In this document: positions 32,949 through 42,495 of the stretch, one piece after another
Numbering within the stretch: position 1 is the first letter of the stretch
Layout: each line of letters starts with the position of its first letter
Source of the DNA: Tigriopus japonicus
Taxonomy: Eukaryota > Arthropoda > Copepoda > Harpacticoida > Harpacticidae
Assembly: GCA_010645155.1 (NCBI GenBank)
Contig: CM021315.1
Coordinates: 1,365,922-1,429,921, forward strand
Length of the DNA stretch: 64,000 bases
Direction: 5' to 3'
Program-made: the position numbers and the translations under genes
Notes under the pieces: generated by a model
What the model saw: only the letters and a program-made list of their open reading frames with translations
Database searches by the model: none
Told to the model about the DNA's origin: nothing

Positions 32949-35738
32949 ATGAAGCCCGTGTAAGTTGTTATTGATGATGAAATTCTCTCTCTCTATTCAC
33001 GGGCACGGGGTCAGATTCAGTTTTATTTTTGCCTCACCCGCTACTTGTGGTTTTTTTTGGCGGTTCCAGACGGATGAAAACTCCGGCCCGACCAGTTTCT
33101 TCCCACCAAGCGCGTTTGAACCGCCTTCAATCGCGGGATTTGGACTCGGGTGAGACGGATGCGGGTGAGAATCCGGCGGTAGGCGCCGTAGAAGACGTGG
33201 CCGTTTTCTGTCGCCTCCGACCTCTCGATGACAATGACCCCAACCAAGAGCGCTGTGTCGAGGTCATTGACGAGACCACCCTCCAGATCGTCCCGCCCCA
33301 ATCGTCGCGGGCCTTCTTCAATGGCAAGGCCACCCAGTTCGCCTTCAAGGGCGTGTTTGACGAGGCCGCCTCGCAAAAGACCGTGTTCCAGCGAGCCGGA
33401 CTGCCCTTGGTTCAAGAGCTCTTGGATGGGAAGAACGGTCTGTTGTTCACCTACGGAGTCACGGGCTCGGGCAAGACGCACACCATGCAAGGCACCACCG
33501 AAGATGGCGGGGTCATGGCCCGGGCCATCGACGTCATCTTCAATAGCGTGGAGGAGCGCATGGTCACGCGAAAGTTCATGCTCGTGCCCGACCAAACCAA
33601 TGATTTTCAAATCAACTCCGTGGTGGACGCCGTGACCCTGCAACAGCGGGAAATGCACAACGAGATGAAGGCCAGCCGAGGGTACTCCACACGCAGGTAA
33701 ATCATATAAACCTAGGCCCTCCATTGAGACTAGTCGTTCTAATCGGGGCATTTGCAGCAATACGTCCAATCCGAATCTGAGTGGACGCTCGGCTGACGAT
33801 ACCAAACTGGACAGCGTGGACTCGAACTGCTATTATGCAGTCTTCATCTCGTACTGCGAGATTTACAATAAGTACATCTACGATCTCTTGGAAGACACCA
33901 GAGACATCGTCACTGGTAGACCCAAGTAAGTGAACGCCACGGAAAACGCGTATTTAGTTAGGGATCAACAAGTTCTCTGTAATTGTGGCGGTTCTTTCTT
34001 TGTCAGACTTTCGTCTAAAATCCTCCGAGAAGACGCCCATGGTAACATGTACGTTCATGGGGCGACTGAGATTGAGGTTCGAAGTCCCAAAGAGGCACTC
34101 GAGGCCTTTTATCGCGGTCAGAAACGTCGCCGGGTGGCGGAGACCCATTTAAACCATGAATCCAGCCGCAGCCATTCAGTATTCAACATCCGGTTAGTCC
34201 GGTGCTCGCCCGCCGGTGAAGATGAAATCGACTTTCAGAAGCCTTGCGTTGTCAGTCAATTGGCTCTGGTTGATCTGGCAGGAAGTGAAAGAACAAATCG
34301 AACCGGCAACACCGGCGATCGGCTTCGAGAGGCGGGTATGTTCTTTGACTCTTGTGGCTGGAAAGGCTGCTGTGTGTATCACTAATTCTCTTTATTATTT
34401 AAATCCTCTTCAGGCAATATCAACAACTCTCTCATGAATCTAAGAAATTGTATCGAACGGCTGCGAGAGAACCAAAAAACTGGACGATCGGGCAATGTTC
34501 CATATCGCAATGACAAGCTGACGCATCTCTTCCGAAATTACTTCGAAGGTAAAAGAATGCCTAGTTTGAAAAAATGAACAAGATGAAGAAATCTTTCACA
34601 ACTCCAATAGGCATTGGTGCTGTCAAAATGATCGTGTGCGTGAACCCGAGAGTGGCAGATTATGACGAAACCGTGAATGTACTACAATTCGCGGAAATGG
34701 CCCAAGAGATTGAGATCGAGCGGATCGATCCGATTGCTAGAGAATTTGCCATGACTCCCGCCCGACAACGTGTCCACCAGGCCTACCAAGAGGCCATGAA
34801 TAAGGCCAACACTGAAGTAGACGAAGCCAAACTGAACCCACAACACAGGTAGAACGACAACTTTTTAGGATTTCTTATTCAATTTTAAATACTAACATTT
34901 CTTTTGATTGTTCAGCCCAATTTACAGTCTAGGACCACCGTTCCCTGATATCAGCTCCACTGCTCTTGATGATGAAGAGGCTTTGAGTGCTCTGAGTCGA
35001 TATCTAGAGCAGAGAGTGGCAACCAGAAACACGTTAATTCAAGATCACCAAATGAAACGTAAGCTCCCCCATTCCTCACTTCTTTCATTTTCTTCAATGA
35101 GCAACTTCCTCCCACTCCCACATCCCAACAAGAAAAGGCCCTTTATTAGACCTCACGCTTCTGTTATTTCAGAGGAGTCCTTCCGCAACCGTCTGGTCGA
35201 ACATGAAAATGAATTGATTGTTCTTCGCGAGGAAAATGCTCGCCTCAAAAATGGCTGGGATAATGATAAAAAACGAATGCGTGAGCTGGAGTCGCGATTA
35301 GTGAATGCAGAATCTGCCAACACCAGTCTCCAAAGAAGAGTTGATGCCTTCTGCGAGGCTAAGGTGGTTTTGGAGAACGAGGTAAGGTTCAATAACTATA
35401 CCGTAGACGAATATCGAAGACGGTCGATTAGATTGGATCTACGTTGGTCTTACAAGGTGTTAATTAGTTAATATCCTCTAAATTGGCCATTTCAGCTTGA
35501 CGAAAAGGAATTGGAACTTCGACAACAGGCCAAGGAGTCCCACAAGGCTGTGCGAAAGTTGCGTTCCCAACTGTCCCAAGAGCAAGACAAGGGTCATAAG
35601 CGGAGTTTCGAAGAGGCTGAAGAGCCACAACAGCAATTTCGTGGAGTTGGATCAAGAATTGCTGAAATGGAGGCCAGAACCACGATCACGTTTACTACAC
35701 CGAAACCGGCAGCTAATACCAAGAAATTCCGAATTTAG
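32949..35738 (+). CDS. KIF23: Kinesin-6 KIF23/MKLP1 (centralspindlin motor)
   Basis: Plus-end motor that with RACGAP1/CYK4 forms centralspindlin and bundles midzone microtubules for cytokinesis. Nine exons: 32949-32959, 33070-33696, 33758-33925, 34007-34335, 34414-34548, 34611-34848, 34916-35058, 35173-35381 and 35496-35738, all with GT-AG sites and matching phases, giving 700 aa. The first exon is an 11-nt start exon before a consensus GTAAGT donor; an alternative start is the in-frame ATG at 33074. Motor motifs: [19 protein letters not shown] and DLAGSERT. The kinesin-6 long loop after [10 protein letters not shown] is present. Neck and coiled coil follow ([18 protein letters not shown]). 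Intron 7 (114 bp) has no in-frame stop and could be retained. The protein is about 260 residues shorter than human KIF23: it ends soon after the coiled coil with [18 protein letters not shown] at 35855. Confidence 0.93.
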
Positions 35739-35854
35739 ATACAAGATCCAATCGAACACATTATTTTCCAGCACCAAGCTTAGATTTCGAATTGGTCCTT
35801 TGCCTTCAATTACCAGTACCTCATTTTTGATTCAAGTTTTCACTCCATGTGCCC

Positions 35855-35860
35855 AATAAA
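35855..35860 (+). terminator. Poly(A) signal AATAAA of KIF23
   Basis: AATAAA 117 bp after the KIF23 stop; it marks the end of the gene-dense block. Confidence 0.6.
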
Positions 35861-36104
35861 AAGCATTTGGTCTAAATATGAAGTCCCGAACAGTCCTTGC
35901 CAAATTTTCACCACTGAAAAATATGATACGTAAAAAAATATTCGCTCTAACATGTTCAAAACCTGTCTGTTTCTGTTCGTGACCTTGCATATCGTATCGG
36001 ACTGGAAGGTTTTTGTGTGACTATTTTTTTGAATTCTGGGCGATAGGGTTAAGCCAACGAAGCCATTGTCAGAGGTGTTTAAGCTACCTGTTGATTTTTT
36101 TTCT

Positions 36105-36336
36105 CCCGACAGCTTGATTTCTATCCCCAACAGGATTGGAACTTACGCCGTCTGGGGAAGCACTTGTACTCGGGGCCCTTGAGAACACGTTAGCACGCGC
36201 GGCCATTCTGGCTTCCTATAGGATTTCTTCCGACAGCTTCATTTGGATCCCCAACAATATTCGAACCTACGCCGTCTGGGAAAGCACTAACACTCGGCCT
36301 TTTCAATTACGCGCTAGTTTGCGCGGCGACTCTGGG
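36105..36336 (-). repeat. Tandem pair of tRNA-like (Pol III box A/B) units
   Basis: Two diverged units of about 124 bp, at 36105-36227 and 36228-36336, share CCGACAGCTT..., CCCCAACA... and ACGCCGTCTGGG.AAGCACT. Read on the minus strand, the right unit contains GGCCGAGTGTTAGTGC (box A-like) and GGTTCGAAT (box B). The arrangement resembles a degenerate Ser/Leu-type tRNA or the head of a SINE. No cloverleaf with a good anticodon arm is apparent. Confidence 0.55.
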
Positions 36337-36871
36337 AAATGAAATTGATTGAAAATATGTTGATCAGCCGCTGAGCGTAACTGGCCCATTTTAATACACC
36401 CGAAGGGTTTTTATTTTCGTTTTTTGGAGTAAAATGTATTGACTAGATTTTCAAAAATTTGTTAATTTTAATTAGTTTTTAGGTGAATTGCTGATATAGA
36501 CCTGAAAGATAAAAGTGGTAAATCAAAATTGTTCCACTTGGTTTCTACATATCTCATACCGTAGTGTTTGGGACTTTCTCTGTAAACTTGATATGTTTTT
36601 TTCAGTACCGTGTCAAACCGAAGTTAGGTAAATCAAGTTTCTCGGGTAATGCGTAGTTTTTTATGCCACATCGAAATTATGACAATTACTACAGTGTAGT
36701 TTCTTTGATATATGTTTCTTGAGATGCAGGTTAGAATGCGATGGGGCGTCAAATTTAAGGAAAAAAAATGTAAGGGGTTGGTCACTTAAAACCGGGGACG
36801 AACAATAGTAAATATTGGACATTCAGGATTCTAAATCCAAAAGTCATAGTTCCAAATAGTTCTCATAATTT
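36337..36871. other. AT-rich intergenic DNA, nothing recognised
   Basis: About 0.5 kb of AT-rich sequence with no coding or RNA feature supported. Confidence 0.4.
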
Positions 36872-39157
36872 TTAGGCCCAGAGAAAAAGTTATACACCTA
36901 AAAACCTGCATGATCATGAACAAGGCTCATCTAGAAACTCATGCTTACTAGCATTAAGTTTTTTTAAGTAACATAAGAAAAACTCATACTTATTCTCATG
37001 ATACTTCTTGATGATAACTGGCTTATTGCTGGTCTTCTTTATGGGCCTCTTGAATGACCAATCATGATATATGACAGATAGGGAACACCAAGGAGGACGG
37101 TATTACTTGGAGTGGGATCGAGCGAGGGCGCGTTACTGCGTTGGTGTGAATTTTCCTGCGTGATAGCCTGGAGTTAATGAAGAAATCCAATATAATTCGA
37201 ATTAATGGCGTTTTATTGACATAGGACATAAAACAAAAGTCCACAAGGATTCAATGAGCAATCATTTGATGCCCAATTGATGTCTCTCAAAGAACTCAAA
37301 CTGTGTTGTTTCATTGTGTTAAGTCAGATATCTTCAAACTCCTGATCTACTGACTTGCTTTGTGATAGTGATTGCCCATCTTTTGTTGAGAGCAACATTG
37401 TTTTTATCATTGGGATAGTTCTAAGACATTCTTCCCTTTGTACAATGATTTGAATGTTCTTCTCTGTTTTTGTTTTTAGCACCTAATTGGGGTTCTAAAG
37501 CCAAAAGAAGACTGTAAAATGTTGAAAAAAAGATACAAAAAAGATTTTTTTGCATTCTATGAAGAGAAAAATGTCCTTAAACAACCCCAATGATAAAAAC
37601 CATGTTGCTTTCAATAAAAGGTGGACAATCACTAACACAAAGCAAGTAGATCAGTAGTTTGAAGATATCTGACTTAACACAATGTAACAACACAGTTTGA
37701 ATTCTTTGAGAGACATCAATTGGGCATCAAATGATTGCTCATTGAATCCTTGTGGACTTTTGTTTTAAGACTTATGTCAACAAAACGACTTTAATTCGAA
37801 TTATATTGAATTTCTTCATTAACTCCAGGCTATCACGCAGGAAAATTCACACCAACGCAGTAACGCGCCCCCGCTCGATCCCACTCTAAGTAATACCGTC
37901 CTCCTTGGGAACACCAAAGTAGACGAGCAAAGAACTGTAGGGATCTCAAGATCCGCTAGCTAGGCCAGGGAGTAGTGGTAAACTGGATTCTATTTCAGTA
38001 TGAGGAGGTCGCCCCTCACCGGGACGCTACAGAACCTTTTAATCATGACATTTTTCAATCAGATATTTAACCCATATTCAGAGACCATTTACTTAACATA
38101 GAATTTGAATTGAATAAAAAGACATTCATCACCAACTGAGTTATTTGGGTTTGAATGGTACATTTTTGACCCCACAAAGCTACAGTTATATCAGAAAACA
38201 AATTCCCAAAGATTTCATATAGTTTTTCAATGTCGCTTTTTTACGATAATTACGATTACCAATCGAATTCAAATTTAATAAAAATAAATTCAACAACAGC
38301 CGAGTTATTTGGGTTAGAATTATCTTTTTTTGACCCCAAAAAGCCGAAAAACGCAAGTTTTATCAAAAAAAACTAATTCCCAAAGATTTTATAAAGCTTG
38401 TAATAGAAAATCATTTTTTTTATTTTTGAAGCTTATGTCAAAATAGCTCAAAATAATATAAAATCTCACTTAAAATACATTTTGCAATAAAAATATTTTA
38501 CAATATCAAAGACACTCAAAGTTGAGTGAAACTTAATATTTTTGAAAAAGTTAGTTGATTCTTGAATCATCGATTTCGTCCATTTTAAACATGGTTCTTC
38601 AAAAAACTCGTAAATTTGAATATTAAAATGTTAGACACATCTATTTGTAACTTTGCCTGAATACACAGCAAAATGAACTCTAAATATTTCTGAAATATGT
38701 TTCCCAGAAATCTTGTTTTCACTGAATTTTAAGTGATAGTTTCCATTTTTTGAGCTATTTTTACATTAATTTCGAATCTCAAAAAAAAAAAATAATAATC
38801 ATTTTCTTTCGCGACATTGAAAAGCCATATGAAATCTTTGGGAATTTGTTTTCTGATATAACTGTAGCTTTGTGGGGTCAAAAATGTACCATTCAAACCC
38901 AAATAACTCAGTTGGTGATGAATGTCTTTTTATTCAATTCAAATTCTATGTTAAGTAAATGGTCTCTGAATATGGATTAAATAGCTTATCGAAAAAATTA
39001 TCACTAATAGGTTTTTAGGTATTTAACTTTTTCATTGGACCTAATATTATATAGCACAGTAAAAGTAAAGTTGTTCCCATTGAAATTTGGGTCCAAAACA
39101 TGCTAATATGTCTTTGGGTATTTCGATTCAAACTAAAAAGCCATTCGAAACACCATG
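36872..39157. mobile_element. Second, interrupted copy of fold-back family A
   Basis: The inner arms 38036-38500 and 38560-39050 are inverted copies of each other and match the 19419-20558 element (for example CAAATTCCCAAAGATTTCA and its complement). The right terminus reads GCCATTCGAAACACCATG, ending at 39157, against CCATTCGGAACACCGTG in the first copy. Part of the left arm (AGAAAAAGTTATACACCTAAAAACCT) sits at about 36889-36910, cut off from the rest by about 1.1 kb of inserted DNA. AACCT is present at both edges of the insert. The outermost left end is degraded. Confidence 0.75.
37090..37906. mobile_element. Near-perfect inverted-repeat element with 9-bp target-site duplication
   Basis: An 817-bp element bounded by AAGGAGGACGG at the left and CCGTCCTCCTT at the right. 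The two arms, about 400 bp each and meeting near 37490, are reverse complements with few differences: TTGGTGTGAATTTTCCTGCG is exact in both. GGGAACACC stands immediately outside both ends, at 37081-37089 and 37907-37915, an exact 9-bp duplication. No protein is encoded. A 9-bp duplication is typical of Mutator-like elements, so this is probably a MULE-type non-autonomous element. It lies inside the insert that splits fold-back family A copy two. A diverged half-copy is at about 39656-39895. Confidence 0.85.
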
Positions 39158-39377
39158 TTCCCAAAACTATTTTTGTATCAACATATGATGAAATATTGTC
39201 GTTCGTGACAAACTACTGAAGGGAGCAAAAAAGAATAATCAGGAGCGGACCTAAAAAAGAACCTTGTGAAACACCTTATATGATGTAATACATGCTACTA
39301 AAGGGGGCTTGGCAACCAGTGGGCCCAAGGGTGATTGTTGGTGGACCCACCAGCTTAGCAAAAAGTCCGAAAAAGTG

Positions 39378-39570
39378 GGCCCAAGAGCATCCATATTTCT
39401 GAAATCGTGGGCCCAAGAGCATCAATATTACTGAACTCGTGGGCCCCAAGAGATTCCATATTACTGAACTCGTGGGCCCAAGAGCATCAAAATTACTGAA
39501 CTCGCGGGCCTAAGAGCATCCATATTTCTGAAATCGTGGGCCCAAGAGCATCCATAGTACTGAACTCGTG
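39378..39570. repeat. 32-bp minisatellite, about six units
   Basis: Head-to-tail units of about 32 bp beginning GTGGGCCCAAGAGCATC and ending in TTACTGAACTC or TTTCTGAAATC. Two unit types are interspersed. One unit has an extra base (GGGCCCCAAGAG). The GTGGGCCCA motif also occurs just upstream, near 39319. Confidence 0.85.
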
Positions 39571-39655
39571 GCCCCATGAACCTACCAGGACCCCTGACTA
39601 CACACAAAAAAAAACAAATTCGATGGGCATTTGCCCAAAAGTTGTTGCTCACCCC

Positions 39656-39895
39656 TGCGCTAAATAGGGGTTCTGAAGACAAAAGAAGACTGGAAGGTAT
39701 TGAAAAAAGATACAGAGAAGAAAACTTATACCGTATTATTGTACGAAGTGAAGAATTCCCTTGAACAATGCCAATGACAAAAAACCATGTTGCTTGCAAA
39801 AAAGATGGACAATAATTATCACAAAGCAAGTCAGTGGATCAGGAGTTTGACTACATTTGATTGAACACAATCAAGCAACACAATTTCAATGGCTA
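39656..39895. mobile_element. Diverged half-copy of the 9-bp-TSD element
   Basis: AGGGGTTCTGAAGACAAAAG, ACCATGTTGCTTGCA and ATCACAAAGCAAGT match, in the same order, the right arm of the element at 37090-37906 (GGGGTTCTAAAGCCAAAAGA, ACCATGTTGCTTTCA and AACACAAAGCAAGT), with numerous substitutions. Only one arm is recognisable. Confidence 0.6.
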
Positions 39896-40403
39896 ACTCA
39901 GGCCCAGGTTTGTGACAACTTTTTTTTTCTTTCCGCCGGGGCCAACTTTCTTGTCTCCATAGTAGTAAAATGAGCGAGTGCTTGGATTCAAACGTGTTTA
40001 CGAAGGCTTGCAGATGGCCTATTACACAAATGAGCAAAAACTTTAACGTCCAAGAGACAGATACATGATGTGAAAAAATCATTTTGAAGAATTGTTGTCA
40101 AACTTTTAATTAACGATTTAACACACTTTTATCAGTTTTGAAACAACTTACATGAGGGTAGGATTTCAGTCAGCCTTACTTCCAGATAGTTCATATAATG
40201 ATTAAAGGGAACAAAGGGACTTTATTTATATGGGGATATATTCCATAGGGATATAATATATACTCCATATGGGGATATTGTCGCTCCAATTGAACAGGCA
40301 TGATTTTTTACCTCCCCCCTGGAATGACCCCAGGTTTGCCCATTTAAGCTGTTAAAGGCCGTGACTACTTCATGTAAATTAATACCACAGACCGCTAGGA
40401 CTC

Positions 40404-40479
40404 GGCAAGCCCGGGATTTGAACCAGGGATGTTGTGGATAGTTGACGAATGCTCAACCGTTACACTACGACCACTTGCC
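40404..40479 (-). repeat. 76-nt tRNA-like sequence
   Basis: On the minus strand GGCAAGT at the 5' end pairs with GCTTGCC at the 3' end over seven positions with one G-T pair. In between lie a box A-like TAGTGTAACGGTTGAGC and the T arm CCTGG-TTCAAAT-CCCGG with one mismatch (box B GGTTCAAATCC). The expected anticodon stem does not pair, so a working tRNA is unlikely. It is a tRNA pseudogene or a SINE head. Confidence 0.55.
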
Positions 40480-40499
40480 TCTTTCCTGTGTACTAAATC

Positions 40500-40790
40500 G
40501 ACTCGATCTTGGTCGTCGTGTTCAATCCAGTAAATTCTTGATTTCGCAAAAGACCATGATCTACCTTATCAAAGTCCTTGGCAAAGTCCAGATAGACTAC
40601 ATCAACAGACTCTTGACTTCTGAGCCCGTCAATGATCTGTTTCATACATGGATGACTCTACTAAAATGAGCTGGAGACCCGTGCTGTCGACGGGGAATGA
40701 TGTCATGGACTTCCAAATAATCTACACGCTTGGACTTCATGATCTTCTTTAAAACATTTGCAAGGAAGCCAACGAAATGGGCCTTCACAC
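40500..40790 (-). pseudogene. LINE reverse transcriptase fragment (palm domain)
   Basis: Minus-strand translation gives SVDVVYLDFAKDFDKVDHGL, the conserved fingers/palm motif of non-LTR reverse transcriptases. Upstream of it, with frame breaks, comes KRVDYLEVHDIIPRRQHG, matching the usual region that precedes it. No endonuclease is seen. It appears to be continuous in ancestry with the fragment at 42250-42495, which encodes the more N-terminal part. Confidence 0.75.
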
Positions 40791-41268
40791 CCGGGTGTTT
40801 TGAAAGAAAAACTGACTCTTGGTTAGTTGTTTAGGGCATTTGAAAGCGTAGTTGAAGTTTAGTGGAAGCATAGTATTACTCAGTCAAAATAACCATACTC
40901 CAATAAAATTTTGTTACATAATCTGCGTTTTCCAATCGTAAGAACGCAGCTCATGTACTGAGACTTCCCTCGAAAATGCTTGTTTCTACTTTCTTCTTCT
41001 ATGCTTCAACTTTACTTTCAAATGCCCTCAACAACTGACCTATTAAGGCGATGACGTTTTCCCTTAAAGATTTATATTTGAAAACATGACGTTCGTGACT
41101 CCGATTTTTTCTCCCTCCCGAAATTTGGATAAAATAAAAAAAGTATGGTGATATTGAGGGAATAACAACACATGCATCTTAAGAATCGTTATCTGCCGCA
41201 CCATTATAACTTTGTACATTTTTTTGTGATATCAACCATTTTCGAGTTACTGACTAGAGACGTTTCAA

Positions 41269-42150
41269 ATGTCAGGTCAAATGTTCAAAGGTCAGGACTC
41301 GAAATGTTTAGTTGAGGACTTGGAGAAGGTCTACTCTTGGGTTGGCGAGAGTAACATGGCATTGAACGGGATGAAATTCCGCACAATGACGTATGGGGCG
41401 TCAAAATTAGATGTTCCACTCAAAGACAATGGAGGTTGTGATATTGAGCAGGTATCGTCCATGAGAGATTTGGGAGTTGTCGTCCAAGATGATGGAAAGT
41501 TTGATGAGCATATCCAGTTGAAAGTGGGGAAGGCATTTCAAACGTGCGGCTGGATCTATCGCACTTTCAAGTCCAGAGATAGTATTACGATGCTAACTCT
41601 GTACAAGTCGATTGTCCAGCCGCATCTTGAATATGCCTCACCCATTTGGGCTCCAATGAGTTCGGCAGGTTTGCAAAAGGTCGAGCAGGTCCAAAGATGT
41701 TTTACTAGGAACATCACAGGAATGAGAGAGCTCTCATATTGGGAGAGGCTCCAGAAGTTAGGGTTGTACAGTACTCAGAGAAGGTATGAAAGGTATCTGA
41801 TACTGTATGTTTTCAAGAGCATTCATGGGCTCTGTCCTAACCCAGGATTTGAGATCAGTTGTAGCGATCGTAGAGGTTTTACGTGCGCTCTGAGAGCACC
41901 TCCAAATCCTAAGGAATCAAGGCTAATTCGAACAATGAAGTCCTCCTCTCTTCTTTATCGGGCTCCTTCATTGTTCAATTTGTTGCCTATTTGCCTTCGT
42001 CGGGAATAAGTAGGAGCTGATCCTCTAACAGCATTTAAGGCAGGATTGGACAAATTCTTAAATACTATTCCTGACCAACCCACCATACAAGGGTTGTATA
42101 GATCTGCCAACAGTAACACATTGGTAGATCAAATTTCATATAAACATTAA
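41269..42150 (+). pseudogene. LINE reverse transcriptase C-terminal fragment
   Basis: Plus-strand open frame of 246 aa whose sequence (DLGVVVQDDGKFDEHI, KSIVQPHLEYASPIWAP, LSYWERLQKLGLYSTQRRYERYL) is the thumb/C-terminal region of a non-LTR retrotransposon polyprotein. A TAA at 42007-42009 interrupts it; the same frame then continues with KAGLDKFLNTIP and RSANSNTLVDQI to a second TAA at 42148. The palm domain and endonuclease are absent, so it is a 5'-truncated, inactivated copy. A second copy of the family lies at 59867-60600 on the other strand. Confidence 0.85.
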
Positions 42151-42249
42151 TTATTGAACCTATAATAATGATTAACTCTCTTTACAGGGAATCCCATTCC
42201 TTGTAGCGGTATTGAAAAATCCGCCCCCCCCCTCAAAAAAAAAAATGCC

Positions 42250-42495
42250 TCACCCGCAAATTACTAGACTGTGACTTATCTCCGCCCTTAAAAGTGGAAC
42301 GGCATGAGCTACTTTTAATGAGGATTCGTCCTGATTCAAGAAAAGATGCATCAAGTTAGAGATAACAGGGAGAAAAATGTGTGAGGATTCTATCAGAAAC
42401 CGAGATGTCACGATATCAGGTCTAAGAAAACTCGAGAGCTTTAAGCTCTTGATGGCCTTAACAGCATCTTGATTTGTGACTACCAGATCCTCCAA
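42250..42495 (-). pseudogene. LINE reverse transcriptase fragment (N-terminal RT region)
   Basis: Minus-strand translation reads VVTNQDAVKAIKSLKLSSF, then SSHIFLPVISNLMHLFL and SLKVAHAVPLLR, which correspond to the start of the RT domain just before the YRPISL region of non-LTR elements. It is degraded and continues in ancestry at 40790-40500; the intervening 1.45 kb includes the opposite-strand LINE fragment at 41269. Confidence 0.7.

Noticed and set aside
36136..36342. 68-aa plus-strand open frame with repeated TYAVW
   Set aside because: The repeat is the protein reading of the two tandem tRNA-like units on the other strand.
39378..39570. Regularly spaced repeats considered as a CRISPR-like array
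   Set aside because: Units are contiguous 32-bp copies with no unique spacers, in a eukaryotic genome; a minisatellite explains them.
40404..40479. Functional tRNA gene
   Set aside because: The acceptor and T arms pair, but the anticodon arm does not form and no anticodon can be assigned.
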